NCBI GenBank assembly: GCA_913063405.1
Contig: CAJXZB010000024.1
Location: forward strand, 1-47,610
Reading direction: 5' to 3'
DNA from: an uncultured Ulvibacter sp.
GTDB taxonomy: Bacteria > Bacteroidota > Bacteroidia > Flavobacteriales > Flavobacteriaceae
Length of the DNA stretch: 47,610 nt
How positions within the stretch are numbered: the first letter of the stretch is position 1; each line of letters opens with the position of its first letter. Below, in pieces: positions 10,317-20,041 of this stretch. Position numbers and translations under genes: made by a program. Below the pieces are notes generated by a model. It worked only from the letters and a program-made list of their open reading frames with translations. It did not search any database and had not been told where the DNA came from.

Positions 10317-10790
10317 TTATTCTTCTTCTTTCGTTGCTTTAGTATCAACCGGAGGTGTAGCTACAGCAGAACCACCACGACGACTACGACGTGTTGATTT
10401 CTTCTTAGTTGTTTTTCCTGCATTGTATATCTCATTAAAGTCAACCAATTCAATCATTGCCATATCGGCGTTATCTCCTAATCGATTTCCTAACTTGATA
10501 ATACGCGTATATCCACCTGGACGATCTCCAACTTTTACAGCTACATCTCTAAATAGTTCCGTTACTGCCTCCTTTTGACGCAATCTAGCCATAACAATAC
10601 GACGGTTGTGCGTAGTGTCTTCTTTAGATTTTGTAATCATTGGCTCAACAAATTGCTTTAAAGCCTTCGCTTTAGCAACAGTAGTGTTTATTCTTTTGTG
10701 CTCAATTAGAGAACAAGCCATATTAGCCAACATTGACTTTCTATGCGCTGTTTTTCTTCCTAAGTGATTTACTTTTTTTCCGTGTCTCAT
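10317..10790 (-). CDS. rplQ: 50S ribosomal protein L17
   Basis: The 157-residue protein begins [21 protein letters not shown], which is diagnostic for L17, a protein at the exit-tunnel side of the large subunit. The conserved core ends near residue 120. A tail of about 35 residues rich in Lys/Arg and then Ala/Glu follows ([20 protein letters not shown]), longer than the E. coli protein but usual in this phylum. It is the last gene of the cluster, after rpoA, with a structured 66-base spacer in front and a strong terminator behind. Confidence 0.96.
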   Translation of the reverse strand: MRHGKKVNHLGRKTAHRKSMLANMACSLIEHKRINTTVAKAKALKQFVEPMITKSKEDTTHNRRIVMARLRQKEAVTELFRDVAVKVGDRPGGYTRIIKLGNRLGDNADMAMIELVDFNEIYNAGKTTKKKSTRRSRRGGSAVATPPVDTKATKEEE

Positions 10791-10806
10791 GACATTTTAT
10801 TTTAAT

Positions 10807-10854
10807 CATCATCTTGCTACCAAATCAGCTCGAGGCTGAGAGCAAAATATGATG
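10807..10854 (-). promoter_or_regulatory. Structured spacer between rpoA and rplQ
   Basis: In the minus-strand transcript CATCAT..TTGCT pairs with AGCAA..ATGATG, enclosing an inner stem TCAGC/GCTGA with a TCGAG loop. The whole 66-base gap is thus a branched or extended hairpin just upstream of rplQ. No T-run follows. It could be an RNA-processing, stabilising or translation-control element. The role is not known. Confidence 0.4.
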
Positions 10855-10856
10855 TA

Positions 10857-11849
10857 TTAATCTTTATCTAATTTATATCTTGAAAGATCCATTCCGAAAT
10901 TTAGCCCCTTCACATTTACAAGCTCTTCCAATTCGGTAAGAGATTTTTTTCCGAAGTTTCTAAATTTCATTAGATCATTCTTGTTGAAGGATACTAAGTC
11001 TCCTAAGGTATCTACTTCCGCCGCTTTTAAACAGTTTAGTGCACGAACCGAAAGATCCATATCAACCAATTTTGTTTTAAGCAACTGACGCATATGCAAT
11101 GACTCCTCATCATATGTTTCAGTTTGAGCAATTTCATCAGCCTCAAGGGTGATACGCTCATCACTAAATAACATAAAGTGGTGAATTAATGTCTTTGCCG
11201 CTTCTGTCAATGCATCTTTTGGATTGATAGAACCATCCGTAATAATCTCAAAAACTAATTTTTCATAATCCGTTTTTTGCTCTACACGGAAATTCTCAAT
11301 GCTATACTTAACATTTTTGATAGGTGTATAGATCGAATCTGTAAAAATAGTTCCAAGAGGTGCGTTTGCCTTTTTATTTTCCTCAGCAGGAACATACCCT
11401 CTACCTTTTTCGATGGTAATTTCGAAGTTAAGGTTAACTTTGGCATCCATATGACATATAACTAGGTCAGGATTTAACACCTGAAATCCAGAAATATACT
11501 TTTGAAAATCCCCTGCTGTCAATTTATCTCCACCATTCAGGGAAATCATAACAGTTTCGTTGTCGATTTCATCAATTTGTCTTTTAAAACGAACTTGTTT
11601 TAAATTTAAGATGATTTCTGTAACGTCTTCTACTACTCCTGCAATTGTTGAAAACTCATGGTCTACACCTTCGATGCGAACCGAAGTAATTGCAAATCCT
11701 TCTAATGAAGAAAGTAATACTCGTCTTAATGCGTTACCAACTGTTAATCCGTAACCAGGTTCCAAAGGGCGAAATTCAAATTTCCCTTCGAAATCGGTTG
11801 AATTAATCATGATAACTTTGTCAGGCTTCTGAAAACTAAATACTGCCAT
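10857..11849 (-). CDS. rpoA: DNA-directed RNA polymerase subunit alpha
   Basis: The 330-residue alpha subunit has the assembly N-terminal domain (residues ~15-235; [20 protein letters not shown]) and a C-terminal DNA/activator-binding domain (~250-330; [20 protein letters not shown], then [10 protein letters not shown]). It dimerises to start core enzyme assembly. It is encoded between rpsD and rplQ, the usual alpha-operon order, with a 21-base gap to rpsD. Confidence 0.97.
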   Translation of the reverse strand: MAVFSFQKPDKVIMINSTDFEGKFEFRPLEPGYGLTVGNALRRVLLSSLEGFAITSVRIEGVDHEFSTIAGVVEDVTEIILNLKQVRFKRQIDEIDNETVMISLNGGDKLTAGDFQKYISGFQVLNPDLVICHMDAKVNLNFEITIEKGRGYVPAEENKKANAPLGTIFTDSIYTPIKNVKYSIENFRVEQKTDYEKLVFEIITDGSINPKDALTEAAKTLIHHFMLFSDERITLEADEIAQTETYDEESLHMRQLLKTKLVDMDLSVRALNCLKAAEVDTLGDLVSFNKNDLMKFRNFGKKSLTELEELVNVKGLNFGMDLSRYKLDKD

Positions 11850-11870
11850 AGTGTGACTCGTGTGTTTTAA

Positions 11871-12476
11871 TTATTTAGAATATAATTCGACGATAAACTG
11901 CTCGTTAATGTTTTCTGGGATTTGAAGACGTTGTGGTACGGCAACATAAGTTCCTTCCATTTTTTCTCCATTCCAAGTAATCCACTCATATACATGACTT
12001 GCATTGCTCAACGAATTTTGAATCGCTTCAAGAGATTTTGATTTCTCTCTAACTGCCACTACATCTCCAGCCAATAACTGGTAAGATGGAATGTTTACTT
12101 TTTCACCATTTACAGTGATATGACGGTGAGAAACTAATTGTCTTGCACCTGATCTACTTGGAGAAATACCCATACGGTATACCACATTGTCAAGACGTGA
12201 CTCACACAATTGCAATAACACCTCTCCAGTAATCCCAGGAGACGCGGTTGCTTTCTTAAACAAATTTCTGAATTGACGCTCTAATACACCATAAGTATAT
12301 TTTGCTTTTTGCTTTTCAGCCAATTGGATTGCGTATTCAGATTTCTTTCCACGACGACGGTTGTTACCGTGCTGTCCTGGGGGATAATTTCTTTTTTCGA
12401 AGTTTTTATCATCTCCGAAAATAGCCTCGCCAAACTTACGAGCTATTTTAGTTTTTGGACCAGTATATCTTGCCAT
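11871..12476 (-). CDS. rpsD: 30S ribosomal protein S4
   Basis: The 201-residue protein starts [17 protein letters not shown] and contains the S4 RNA-binding domain ([26 protein letters not shown]). S4 is a primary 16S-binding protein that nucleates 30S assembly, and in several bacteria it represses its own mRNA. The N-terminus lacks the four-cysteine zinc finger found in some S4 proteins. The preceding 85-base spacer is one of the longest in the cluster and can form a hairpin (12494-12542), which might be a control site. Confidence 0.96.
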   Translation of the reverse strand: MARYTGPKTKIARKFGEAIFGDDKNFEKRNYPPGQHGNNRRRGKKSEYAIQLAEKQKAKYTYGVLERQFRNLFKKATASPGITGEVLLQLCESRLDNVVYRMGISPSRSGARQLVSHRHITVNGEKVNIPSYQLLAGDVVAVREKSKSLEAIQNSLSNASHVYEWITWNGEKMEGTYVAVPQRLQIPENINEQFIVELYSK

Positions 12477-12493
12477 TTCTAATTAATTTTGAA

Positions 12494-12542
12494 GGGAGAA
12501 CTAAATTAAGGTCTTACGTTAATCCTCTAGTTCTCTATTCCC
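12494..12542 (-). promoter_or_regulatory. Inverted repeat in the rpsK-rpsD spacer
   Basis: GAGAACTA (12496-12503) and TAGTTCTC (12528-12535) are perfect complements around a 24-base loop, with further GGG/CCC pairing outside. The element lies just before rpsD, whose product S4 is a known autoregulator in other bacteria. An S4-responsive role here is only a suggestion. Confidence 0.4.
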
Positions 12543-12561
12543 TCAGATTGATATTTATTTA

Positions 12562-12954
12562 TTAAACTCTTCTTCTTTTTGGAGGACGACATCCATTATG
12601 CGCCATCGGGGTAACATCAATGATCTCAGTTACTTCAATTCCTGAATTATGAATAGAACGTATTGCAGATTCTCTACCGTTACCTGGTCCTTTAACGTAA
12701 ACTTTTACTTTACGTAGGCCAGCTTCGTGAGCAACCTTTGCACAATCTTCAGCAGCCAATTGAGCCGCATAAGGTGTATTCTTTTTAGATCCTCTAAATC
12801 CCATTTTACCCGCTGAAGACCAAGAGATTACATCTCCGGCTTTGTTGGATAACGAAATAATGATATTGTTGAATGAAGCAGTAACATGTGCCGCTCCAAC
12901 CGATTCAACAATCACTTTACGTTTTTTTGTACTCTTTGAGCTAGACTTTGCCAT
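12562..12954 (-). CDS. rpsK: 30S ribosomal protein S11
   Basis: This 130-residue protein ends in the conserved [26 protein letters not shown] tail ([15 protein letters not shown] is visible) and carries [14 protein letters not shown] core strands. It is a component of the 30S platform near the E site. It sits 9 bases after rpsM. The basic N-terminal tail ([12 protein letters not shown]) is usual for Bacteroidota. Confidence 0.96.
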   Translation of the reverse strand: MAKSSSKSTKKRKVIVESVGAAHVTASFNNIIISLSNKAGDVISWSSAGKMGFRGSKKNTPYAAQLAAEDCAKVAHEAGLRKVKVYVKGPGNGRESAIRSIHNSGIEVTEIIDVTPMAHNGCRPPKRRRV

Positions 12955-12963
12955 ATCTCTGGA

Positions 12964-13338
12964 TTATTTAGTTGCTTTTTTCTTGTTAGCAACTGTTTTA
13001 CGTTTTCCTTTTCTTGTTCTTGAGTTATTCTTGGTACGTTGTCCTCTTAATGGAAGACCAACTCTGTGACGAATACCTCTGTAACATCCAATATCCATTA
13101 AGCGTTTGATGCTTAATTGAATTTCGCTACGTAATTCTCCTTCGATTTTGAAAGATCCTACAGCCTCACGAATAGCCCCGATTTCATCATCGTTCCATTC
13201 GCTTACTTTCTTGTCTTCGCTAACTCCGGCTTTTTCCAAAACATCTTCGGCACGGCTTCTACCAATACCAAAGATATACGTTAACGCGATTACACCCCTT
13301 TTTTGCTTAGGAATATCTACACCTGCGATTCTTGCCAT
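12964..13338 (-). CDS. rpsM: 30S ribosomal protein S13
   Basis: The 124-residue protein begins [22 protein letters not shown] and has the helix-two-turn-helix and basic tail ([20 protein letters not shown]) that contacts the P-site tRNA and L5. It is encoded directly after rpmJ, three bases from the L36 stop. Confidence 0.96.
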   Translation of the reverse strand: MARIAGVDIPKQKRGVIALTYIFGIGRSRAEDVLEKAGVSEDKKVSEWNDDEIGAIREAVGSFKIEGELRSEIQLSIKRLMDIGCYRGIRHRVGLPLRGQRTKNNSRTRKGKRKTVANKKKATK

Positions 13339-13341
13339 AAT

Positions 13342-13458
13342 TTATCCTTGTCTTTGTTTGAACCTAGGGTTCTTTTTATTAATTACATATAACCTGCCCT
13401 TTCTGCGTACAATCTTGCAGTCGGCACTTCTTTTCTTAACTGATGCTCTAACTTTCAT
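13342..13458 (-). CDS. rpmJ: 50S ribosomal protein L36 (zinc-ligand-poor form)
   Basis: This is a 38-codon gene, ATG at 13458 to TAA at 13342-13344. The product runs [17 protein letters not shown] to [12 protein letters not shown], the usual L36 length and ends. It retains one cysteine (Cys14); the CxxC and the other zinc ligands of the classic form are replaced, so it should not bind zinc. It is squeezed between infA (1-base gap) and rpsM (3-base gap). Confidence 0.95.
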   Translation of the reverse strand: MKVRASVKKRSADCKIVRRKGRLYVINKKNPRFKQRQG

Positions 13459-13459
13459 C

Positions 13460-13675
13460 TTAGTATCTATAAGTGATTCGAGCCTTAGACAAATCGTAAG
13501 GACTCATTTCTAATTTAACTTTATCACCGGGTAATAATTTTATATAATGCATACGCATTTTACCCGAAATATGCGCTGTAACGATATGACCATTCTCCAA
13601 TTCTACACGAAACATTGCATTAGACAATGCTTCTACGATGCTTCCATCTTGCTCAATTGCTGATTGTTTTGCCAT
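13460..13675 (-). CDS. infA: Translation initiation factor IF-1
   Basis: This is a 71-residue S1/OB-fold protein ([36 protein letters not shown]) that binds the 30S A site and assists IF-2 and IF-3. Its ATG overlaps the secY stop by one base (TAATG), which implies translational coupling. No map or adk gene intervenes between secY and infA. Confidence 0.96.
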   Translation of the reverse strand: MAKQSAIEQDGSIVEALSNAMFRVELENGHIVTAHISGKMRMHYIKLLPGDKVKLEMSPYDLSKARITYRY

Positions 13676-15018
13676 TATGCTACTGCTTTTCTGTTTTTAC
13701 CTGACTTCATTAAACCGTCATAATGACGATTCAATAAATATGAATTTACTTGTTGCATTGTATCGATAGCTACACCTACCATAATAAGTAGTGAAGTACC
13801 TCCATAAAACAATGCCCAACCTTGCTGGATACCCATAAGCTTTACAACAAATGCAGGGAAAACTGCAATCAATGCCAAGAATACAGAACCAGGAAGCGTA
13901 ATTTGAGACATAATTCTATCTAAATATTCTGCCGTATCGGTCCCTGGTTTAATCCCAGGAATAAATCCTCCACTTCGCTTAAGATCATCCGCCATTTTAT
14001 TGGTAGGAACCGTAATCGCAGTATAAAAATACGTGAAAACTATAATTAACAATGCAAATACGATATTGTACCAAAGCCCAAATATATCACTAAATGTGGC
14101 TTGCATCGTTTGTGCCCAATCACTTTTAGAGAGACTCGCTACTGCAGATGGCACAAACATAATTGCCTGAGCAAAGATAATTGGCATAACTCCAGATGCA
14201 TTCAACTTTAATGGTATAAATTGTCTTGCACCAAATATATTCTTTTCGTACTCTCCACTGGCCGTTCTTCTTGCATACTGTACTGGTATCTTACGCATTG
14301 CCATAACAAGCATAATAGACAGTAGAATTATAACAAACCAAATAACCAATTCAATAAGAATCATAATCAATCCACCATTCGATTCGAACACTCTAGAGGC
14401 AAACTCCTGAGCAAACGACTGTGGCAAATTAGCGATAATACCTACCATAATTAATATAGAGATACCGTTTCCAATACCCTTATCTGTAATCTTTTCCCCT
14501 AACCACATTGCGAAAACACAACCCGTTACTAGGATTATTACAGATGAGAAATAGAACATTGGTCCTTGACCCATTATAAATGCTTCAGCTGGAACTCCCA
14601 ATGCCGAAAGACCTGCTAAATAACTAGGCGCTTGCACCAAACAAATACCAATTGTTAACCAACGAGTAATCTGATTGATCTTTTTTCTACCGCTCTCACC
14701 TTCTTTCTGTAATTTCTGAAGATAAGGAACAGCTATTTGCATTAACTGTACTACAATGGATGCCGAGATATAAGGCATAATACCCAATGCAAAAACAGAA
14801 GCTTTAGAAAAAGCTCCTCCCGTAAATGCATCTAGCAAACCACCAATCCCACCACCTGCAAAATTACCTGAGAAACCTCCAAGTAAAGAGGCATCTATAC
14901 TAGGTAATGTTACCTGTGCACCAAAACGGTACACCAATAACAATCCAAGCGTAAGGATGATCCGATTTCTCAGTTCCTCGATTTTCCAAACATTTTTTAT
15001 GGTATCAATAAATTTCAT
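13675..15018 (-). CDS. secY: Preprotein translocase subunit SecY
   Basis: The 447-residue channel protein of the Sec translocon has about ten transmembrane helices. Visible family marks are [12 protein letters not shown], a plug region rich in Gly ([24 protein letters not shown]), [11 protein letters not shown], and [15 protein letters not shown] near the C-terminus. It exports all the signal-peptide proteins listed here. It follows rplO by 13 bases. Confidence 0.97.
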   Translation of the reverse strand: MKFIDTIKNVWKIEELRNRIILTLGLLLVYRFGAQVTLPSIDASLLGGFSGNFAGGGIGGLLDAFTGGAFSKASVFALGIMPYISASIVVQLMQIAVPYLQKLQKEGESGRKKINQITRWLTIGICLVQAPSYLAGLSALGVPAEAFIMGQGPMFYFSSVIILVTGCVFAMWLGEKITDKGIGNGISILIMVGIIANLPQSFAQEFASRVFESNGGLIMILIELVIWFVIILLSIMLVMAMRKIPVQYARRTASGEYEKNIFGARQFIPLKLNASGVMPIIFAQAIMFVPSAVASLSKSDWAQTMQATFSDIFGLWYNIVFALLIIVFTYFYTAITVPTNKMADDLKRSGGFIPGIKPGTDTAEYLDRIMSQITLPGSVFLALIAVFPAFVVKLMGIQQGWALFYGGTSLLIMVGVAIDTMQQVNSYLLNRHYDGLMKSGKNRKAVA

Positions 15019-15031
15019 CCTTGTTATTGTA

Positions 15032-15484
15032 TTACAATGTTACTACTTCACCACCAGCAGCTTCAATTGCTTTCTGTGCCGTGGCAGTAAACTTGTGTGC
15101 AGTTACTTTTAGTTTTGCTTTTAACTCCCCTCTTCCCAAAATCTTCACCATTTCATGCTTACGAGCAAGACCTAAACTAAGAATCGTTTCAAAGTCTATA
15201 GTATCTTTTATTTTTTTGTCGTCGACCAATTCTTGCAGTTTATCAAGATTAATACCTTGATACTCTTTACGGTTTATATTGGTAAAACCAAACTTAGGCA
15301 CACGACGTTGAAGTGGCATTTGCCCTCCTTCAAAACCAATTTTCTTAGAATATCCTGAACGAGACTTTGCCCCTTTGTGTCCACGAGTGGCAGTACCACC
15401 TTTTCCTGAACCCTGTCCACGACCTACTCGTTTCCCTTGGTTTTTAACCGAACCTGCTGCAGGTCTTAAGCTATTTAACTCCAT
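15032..15484 (-). CDS. rplO: 50S ribosomal protein L15
   Basis: The 150-residue protein begins MELNSLRPAAGSVKNQGKRVGRGQGSGKGGTATRG; the glycine/basic N-terminal extension threads into 23S rRNA. The globular C-terminal domain follows (EGGQMPLQRRVPKFGF to the end). It lies between rpmD and secY as in most bacteria. Confidence 0.96.
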   Translation of the reverse strand: MELNSLRPAAGSVKNQGKRVGRGQGSGKGGTATRGHKGAKSRSGYSKKIGFEGGQMPLQRRVPKFGFTNINRKEYQGINLDKLQELVDDKKIKDTIDFETILSLGLARKHEMVKILGRGELKAKLKVTAHKFTATAQKAIEAAGGEVVTL

Positions 15485-15496
15485 TTCGTTTATATC

Positions 15497-15676
15497 TTAA
15501 ACGGTTTCTATAGAAACCAAATGTTTAACTTTATTTACCATACCAAGAATATTTGGCGTGTCATCATGCTCTACAACTTGGCCTATCTTACGAAGACCTA
15601 GAGCCTCAAGCGTTCTCTTTTGGGTTTGGGTGCGGTTAATTGCACTCTTCACCTTTTTTACTTTAATTTTTGCCAT
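15497..15676 (-). CDS. rpmD: 50S ribosomal protein L30
   Basis: This is a 59-codon gene from the ATG at 15676 to the TAA at 15497-15499. The product starts MAKIKVKKVKSAINRTQTQK and contains LEALGLRKIGQVVEHDDTP, the conserved L30 motif of the ferredoxin-like fold. It sits 4 bases after rpsE and 12 bases before rplO, the standard spc order. Confidence 0.95.
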   Translation of the reverse strand: MAKIKVKKVKSAINRTQTQKRTLEALGLRKIGQVVEHDDTPNILGMVNKVKHLVSIETV

Positions 15677-15680
15677 CTCC

Positions 15681-16205
15681 TTATCCTTTAAACAGTTTCT
15701 CTAAAGAAATACCTCTTTGTTTTGCAACAGTTTGAGCACTTCTTAATTGTAATAAAGCATCAAATGTTGCTTTTACCACGTTATGTGGGTTTGAAGACCC
15801 TTGAGACTTTGACAATACATCATGTACACCAACGGCCTCTAATACAGCACGAACAGCACCACCAGCAATAACCCCGGTACCAGCCGCAGCAGGTAAAAGA
15901 TTTACTCTTGCACCACCATACTTACCTTTTTGTTCGTGTGGAAGTGTTGCTTTATTCAATGGAATACGCACCAAGTTCTTCTTAGCATCTTCAATAGCTT
16001 TAGCAATTGCACTCGCTACATCTTTAGACTTTCCAAGACCGTGACCTACTACTCCATTCTCGTCTCCTACAACTACAATAGCTGAAAATCCGAAGGCTCT
16101 ACCCCCTTTTGTTACTTTAGTAACACGTTGTACACCTACTAAACGATCTTTCAATTCAAGACCTCCAGGTTTTACTAATTCTACGTTTTTATAATCTTGA
16201 TACAT
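15681..16205 (-). CDS. rpsE: 30S ribosomal protein S5
   Basis: From the ATG at 16205 the protein is 174 residues ([20 protein letters not shown]). It has the double-stranded-RNA-binding N-domain ([29 protein letters not shown]) and the C-domain ([18 protein letters not shown]). S5 contributes to decoding accuracy and mRNA entry. A longer in-frame start at 16238 would overlap rplR by 29 bases and add residues not seen in S5, so I reject it. Confidence 0.95.
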   Translation of the reverse strand: MYQDYKNVELVKPGGLELKDRLVGVQRVTKVTKGGRAFGFSAIVVVGDENGVVGHGLGKSKDVASAIAKAIEDAKKNLVRIPLNKATLPHEQKGKYGGARVNLLPAAAGTGVIAGGAVRAVLEAVGVHDVLSKSQGSSNPHNVVKATFDALLQLRSAQTVAKQRGISLEKLFKG

Positions 16206-16209
16206 ATTC

Positions 16210-16566
16210 TTAGAATTTAAGGCCACCCTCTCGAGCACCTTCAGCTAATGATTTTACTCTTCCGTGATATAGGTTACCTCCTCTGTCAAAAGACACAGCT
16301 TCAACACCGGCCTTTTTAGCTTTCTCAGCGATTGCTTTTCCTACTAAATTTGCTGCTTCAATTTTATTAGCTTTTGAAGCACTTATATCTTTGTCTCTTG
16401 AAGATGCAGCAGTAATGGTTGTTCCATTTACATCATCAATCACTTGCGCATAAATCTCTTTATTGCTTCGGAAAATTGCCAAACGTGGACGTGAAACTGT
16501 TCCAGAAACAGTCTTTCTAATCCTCATATGGATTCTTTTCCTTTGTTGAGTCTTTGTTAATTTCAT
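16210..16566 (-). CDS. rplR: 50S ribosomal protein L18
   Basis: This is a 118-residue 5S rRNA-binding protein. [23 protein letters not shown] is the usual basic N-terminus, and the C-terminus [19 protein letters not shown] matches the family. It is encoded 4 bases ahead of rpsE. Confidence 0.96.
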   Translation of the reverse strand: MKLTKTQQRKRIHMRIRKTVSGTVSRPRLAIFRSNKEIYAQVIDDVNGTTITAASSRDKDISASKANKIEAANLVGKAIAEKAKKAGVEAVSFDRGGNLYHGRVKSLAEGAREGGLKF

Positions 16567-16577
16567 AACTTTATTTC

Positions 16578-17120
16578 TTATGCAGATTTACCTGCTTTTC
16601 TTCTAATTTGTTCTCCTACAAACTTCACACCTTTTCCTTTGTAAGGTTCTGGCTTACGGAAACCTCGTATTTTTGCTGCTACTTGACCAACAAGTTGCTT
16701 GTCAAATGAAGACAACTTTACAATTGGATTCTTTCCCTTTTCCGAAATCGTTTCCACCTTTACTTCAGGAGCGATATTCAACACAATATTGTGAGAAAAT
16801 CCTAAAGCAAGATCCAACTTCTGTCCTTGGTTGCTCGCACGATATCCTACTCCAACTAATTCTAGTTCTTTCGACCATCCATTGCTTACACCTTCAATCA
16901 TATTATTAACTAAAGATCTATACAAACCGTGTTTTGCTCTGTGATCCTTAAAATCTGAAGAACGCTCTACAATTACGTTATCCTCCTCTACTTTTACAGT
17001 TACATCAGAAAATTCTTGTGTTAACTCACCTAATTTTCCTTTAACCGTAATTACGTTATCTTTTATCTCAACTGTCACTCCAGCTGGAATTGCTACCGGG
17101 TTTTTACCTATTCTTGACAT
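16578..17120 (-). CDS. rplF: 50S ribosomal protein L6
   Basis: The 180-residue protein has two repeated L6 domains ([19 protein letters not shown]; then [27 protein letters not shown]). The latter is the L6 signature. It binds helix 97 of 23S rRNA near the factor-binding site. Gaps are 12 bases to rpsH and 11 to rplR. Confidence 0.96.
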   Translation of the reverse strand: MSRIGKNPVAIPAGVTVEIKDNVITVKGKLGELTQEFSDVTVKVEEDNVIVERSSDFKDHRAKHGLYRSLVNNMIEGVSNGWSKELELVGVGYRASNQGQKLDLALGFSHNIVLNIAPEVKVETISEKGKNPIVKLSSFDKQLVGQVAAKIRGFRKPEPYKGKGVKFVGEQIRRKAGKSA

Positions 17121-17132
17121 CTTCGCCTATTT

Positions 17133-17531
17133 TTAGTATACGTAACATAATACTTCACCACCTACTTTTTGATCTCTGGCCTGCTTACCTGTCATTACTC
17201 CCGCAGAAGTAGAAACGATTGCAATTCCCAAACCATTTAAGATACGTGGAAGTTCTTTCGAGCCTACGTATTTACGTAAACCTGGTTTACTAATTCTTTG
17301 AATTTTCTTAATAACAGGGTCTTTCGTTAACTTATCATATTTCAAAGCGATTTTAATAGTTCCTTGAGGCCCTTTCTCTTCGAATTTGTAACTCAAAATA
17401 AACCCTTGATCAAAAAGGATTTTTGTAATCTCCCTTTTTAGGTTTGAAGCTGGAATCTCGACAACGCGATGTCCCGCCTTCACTGCATTTCTAACTCTCG
17501 TTAGATAATCCGCTATTGGATCTGTTTTCAT
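17133..17531 (-). CDS. rpsH: 30S ribosomal protein S8
   Basis: This 132-residue primary 16S-binding protein starts [21 protein letters not shown]. Its signature near the end is [31 protein letters not shown]. In E. coli S8 represses the spc operon at the L5 start. Here the only long gap nearby is the 61-base spacer just upstream of rpsH, which carries a small hairpin. Confidence 0.96.
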   Translation of the reverse strand: MKTDPIADYLTRVRNAVKAGHRVVEIPASNLKREITKILFDQGFILSYKFEEKGPQGTIKIALKYDKLTKDPVIKKIQRISKPGLRKYVGSKELPRILNGLGIAIVSTSAGVMTGKQARDQKVGGEVLCYVY

Positions 17532-17551
17532 ATTATATTAATTTGCGGTAA

Positions 17552-17582
17552 TGGTTTTCGAACTATATCGAACCTAAAACCA
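17552..17582 (-). promoter_or_regulatory. Hairpin in the rpsN-rpsH spacer
   Basis: TGGTTTT (17552-17558) and AAAACCA (17576-17582) are exact complements, with TTCGA/TCGAA pairing possible in the loop. The 61-base gap stands out against typical gaps of 1-20 bases in the cluster. A role in S8 or S14 control is speculative. Confidence 0.3.
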
Positions 17583-17592
17583 ATTTATAATT

Positions 17593-17862
17593 CTACCAAC
17601 TTGCTTTTCTAACTCCTGGGATCAAACCCTGATTAGCCATCTCACGGAAAGTAACACGTGAAATTCCAAAGGTTCTCATATATCCTCTTGGTCTACCAGT
17701 TAATTTGCAACGATTGTGCATACGAATTGGTGAAGCATTCTTTGGTAATTTTTGTAGTGCATCGTAATCACCAGCCTCTTTTAAAGCTTTGCGTTTCTCA
17801 GCATACTTCGCTACCGTTTTAGCTCTTTTAACCTCACGGGCTTTCATTGATTCTTTAGCCAT
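17593..17862 (-). CDS. rpsN: 30S ribosomal protein S14
   Basis: The 89-residue zinc-free form of S14 ([24 protein letters not shown]) has the C-terminal signature [25 protein letters not shown]. It lacks the paired CxxC motifs of the short zinc-binding type. It lies 1 base after rplE. Confidence 0.96.
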   Translation of the reverse strand: MAKESMKAREVKRAKTVAKYAEKRKALKEAGDYDALQKLPKNASPIRMHNRCKLTGRPRGYMRTFGISRVTFREMANQGLIPGVRKASW

Positions 17863-17863
17863 C

Positions 17864-18415
17864 TTAGTTCTTTTTAAAAGGTACCCCTAATTCTGTTAGT
17901 AATGATTTAGCTTCCTTATCGGTTCCAGCAGAAGTCACAAACGTAATGTTCATTCCTTCGATCTTTTTTACCTTATCGATATCAATTTCTGGAAAGATGA
18001 TTTGTTCAGTAACACCCAAAGAGTAATTACCCCTACCATCAAACCCAGTCGCCTTAATTCCATTAAAGTCACGAACCCTTGGCAAAGCAGATGTTACAAG
18101 TCTATCCAAAAACTCATACATACGCTCTCCACGTAAAGTAACTTTAGTACCAATAGGCATTCCTTTACGAAGCTTAAAGTTTGCGACATCTTTCTTTGAA
18201 AGTGTTGCAATTGCTTTTTGTCCCGTAATAGTTGTAAGCTCCTCTACAGAGTTATCTATTAATTTTTTATCAGCTACAGCAGCTCCAACTCCCTGAGACA
18301 CAACAATGCGCTCTAGTTTTGGTACTTGCATTACATTTTTGTAACCAAATTCTTCCTTAAGAGCACCTATTACTCGGCTCTTGTATTCTTCCTTAAGTCT
18401 TGGTGTATGTGCCAT
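17864..18415 (-). CDS. rplE: 50S ribosomal protein L5
   Basis: This 183-residue protein binds 5S rRNA and contacts the P-site tRNA. The sequence [25 protein letters not shown], then [13 protein letters not shown], and [27 protein letters not shown] are L5 hallmarks. It follows rplX by two bases. Confidence 0.97.
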   Translation of the reverse strand: MAHTPRLKEEYKSRVIGALKEEFGYKNVMQVPKLERIVVSQGVGAAVADKKLIDNSVEELTTITGQKAIATLSKKDVANFKLRKGMPIGTKVTLRGERMYEFLDRLVTSALPRVRDFNGIKATGFDGRGNYSLGVTEQIIFPEIDIDKVKKIEGMNITFVTSAGTDKEAKSLLTELGVPFKKN

Positions 18416-18417
18416 AA

Positions 18418-18732
18418 CTATATTACTTGATTGGATTGTTTGGAAAATCTAACTTTCTTACCATCTTCCATTTTATACCCTACTCGCGTCGCCTTTCCAG
18501 TTTTTGGATCAACAAGCGAAAGGTTTGAAATATGTATAGGAGCTTCCTTTTTAGCAATTCCTCCTTGTGGATTACTTGCGCTTGGTTTCTCATGTTTTGA
18601 AACCATATTAACTCCTTCTACAATTGCTTTGTTTTTTTCAAGGATAACCTTCATCACCTTACCTTCAAAACCTTTATGTTCTCCGGCAGTAACTACTACT
18701 GTATCTCCTGATTTTATTTTAAGCTTTGCCAT
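18418..18732 (-). CDS. rplX: 50S ribosomal protein L24
   Basis: From the ATG at 18732 this is a 104-residue KOW-domain protein ([26 protein letters not shown]), an early assembly protein at the tunnel exit. A second ATG at 18744 would add MKTK. I prefer 18732 because L24 proteins of the group start at this point and it leaves a normal 13-base gap to rplN. The end is [21 protein letters not shown] plus a basic tail. Confidence 0.92.
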   Translation of the reverse strand: MAKLKIKSGDTVVVTAGEHKGFEGKVMKVILEKNKAIVEGVNMVSKHEKPSASNPQGGIAKKEAPIHISNLSLVDPKTGKATRVGYKMEDGKKVRFSKQSNQVI

Positions 18733-18745
18733 CTTAGTTTTCATA

Positions 18746-19114
18746 TTAAAGCACCTCAGGTGCCAATGATACTATTTTCATAAATTGTTTGTCACGAAGC
18801 TCTCTAGCTACCGGTCCAAATACACGTGTTCCTCTCATCTCACCAGTGGCGGTTAGAAGTACACAGGCATTGTCATCGAAACGAATGTAAGATCCATCTG
18901 GTCTTCTTACTTCTTTTTTCGTACGCACTACAACTGCGGTAGAAACGGTTCCTTTCTTTACGGTTCCATTAGGAGTAGCGTCTTTTACAGTCACTACAAT
19001 TTTATCACCAATAGAAGCATATCTTCTTTTGGTTCCTCCTAATACACGTATAGTAAGAACTTCTTTCGCCCCTGTATTATCTGCAACTTTAAGTCTTGAT
19101 TCTTGTTGTATCAT
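18746..19114 (-). CDS. rplN: 50S ribosomal protein L14
   Basis: The 122-residue protein starts [20 protein letters not shown]. It contains the signature [14 protein letters not shown] and [28 protein letters not shown] at the end. It forms part of an intersubunit bridge. It is encoded 2 bases after rpsQ. Confidence 0.97.
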   Translation of the reverse strand: MIQQESRLKVADNTGAKEVLTIRVLGGTKRRYASIGDKIVVTVKDATPNGTVKKGTVSTAVVVRTKKEVRRPDGSYIRFDDNACVLLTATGEMRGTRVFGPVARELRDKQFMKIVSLAPEVL

Positions 19115-19116
19115 GA

Positions 19117-19377
19117 TTACTTCGCTCTTTCAATTATTTCTACTAACCTCCAACTCTTGGTTTTACTCAAAGGTCTTGTTTCCATGATCTTTACTGTATC
19201 ACCTTCGTTGCAGTCGTTTTGCTCGTCGTGCGCAACATATTTCTTTGTTTTTAACACGAACTTTCCGTACATCGGGTGTTTCACTTTTTTTACTTCAGCA
19301 ACAACAATGGATTTTTCCATTTTGCTACTTGTAACAACACCTATACGTTCTTTTCTTAAGTTTCTTTTTTCTTCCAT
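19117..19377 (-). CDS. rpsQ: 30S ribosomal protein S17
   Basis: This 86-residue OB-fold protein ([22 protein letters not shown] core: [19 protein letters not shown]) has the signature [24 protein letters not shown]. It is a primary 16S-binding protein, located between rpmC and rplN. Confidence 0.96.
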   Translation of the reverse strand: MEEKRNLRKERIGVVTSSKMEKSIVVAEVKKVKHPMYGKFVLKTKKYVAHDEQNDCNEGDTVKIMETRPLSKTKSWRLVEIIERAK

Positions 19378-19393
19378 CTTTCAGCGGGTACGA

Positions 19394-19585
19394 TTACTGT
19401 ACTTCTCTTTTAGTTAGTTCTGTCGCAATTCTTGCAATGGACCTCCTATGTGATCTCAATTGAATTGGATTTTCCAACGGTGAAATGGTGTGAGCCATTT
19501 TAAAATCTGAATAAGCCATTTTAGCTTCAGCAAGTTTTTCTTGTAGCTCTGCTGTTGATGCTTCTTTTATCTCTGATTGTTTCAT
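19394..19585 (-). CDS. rpmC: 50S ribosomal protein L29
   Basis: This 63-residue helical hairpin protein (MKQSEIKEASTAELQEKLAEAK..NPIQLRSHRRSIARIATEL) lies at the tunnel exit, where it helps form the docking site for the signal recognition particle and trigger factor. It has the usual length and order. Confidence 0.95.
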   Translation of the reverse strand: MKQSEIKEASTAELQEKLAEAKMAYSDFKMAHTISPLENPIQLRSHRRSIARIATELTKREVQ

Positions 19586-19603
19586 AGTGATAATTTCAAA
19601 AAA

Positions 19604-20023
19604 TTAGGCTTGAAAATCTCTGGACATGATGAACTTTGTTTTTACCGGAAGCTTTTGTGCCGCAAGACGCAATGCTTCTTTTGCCGTTTCCATAGGTACT
19701 CCAGAAACTTCAAACAAAACTCTACCAGGTTTAACAACAGCTGCCCAATATTCTACAGCCCCCTTACCTTTACCCATACGCACCTCAAGAGGCTTTTTGG
19801 TTATTGGTTTATCTGGAAAGATCATGATCCAAATGGACCCCTCTCTTTTCATAAAACGGGTTGCAGCAATACGTGCGGCTTCTATTTGACGAGCCGTCAA
19901 GAAATTTGAATCTAAAGACTTAATACCAAAGGTTCCGTATGATAACTGGTTACCACGTGCGGCATTACCCTTCATGCGGCCTTTCATTTGTTTACGGAAC
20001 TTTGTTCTCTTAGGTTGTAACAT
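19604..20023 (-). CDS. rplP: 50S ribosomal protein L16
   Basis: The 139-residue protein begins [21 protein letters not shown] and contains [18 protein letters not shown] and [19 protein letters not shown]. It helps place the aminoacyl-tRNA in the A site. It lies 18 bases after rpsC. Confidence 0.97.
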   Translation of the reverse strand: MLQPKRTKFRKQMKGRMKGNAARGNQLSYGTFGIKSLDSNFLTARQIEAARIAATRFMKREGSIWIMIFPDKPITKKPLEVRMGKGKGAVEYWAAVVKPGRVLFEVSGVPMETAKEALRLAAQKLPVKTKFIMSRDFQA

Positions 20024-20041
20024 TTTCTTCTCTTTAAAAAA

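Noticed and set aside
10303..10578. Plus-strand open frame opposite rplQ, and similar frames opposite other ribosomal genes
   Set aside because: They are antisense shadows of strongly conserved genes. Their products are low-complexity, with no recognised domain.
18733..18744. MKTK extension for L24
   Set aside because: Possible, but the ATG at 18732 gives the family-typical start and normal spacing.
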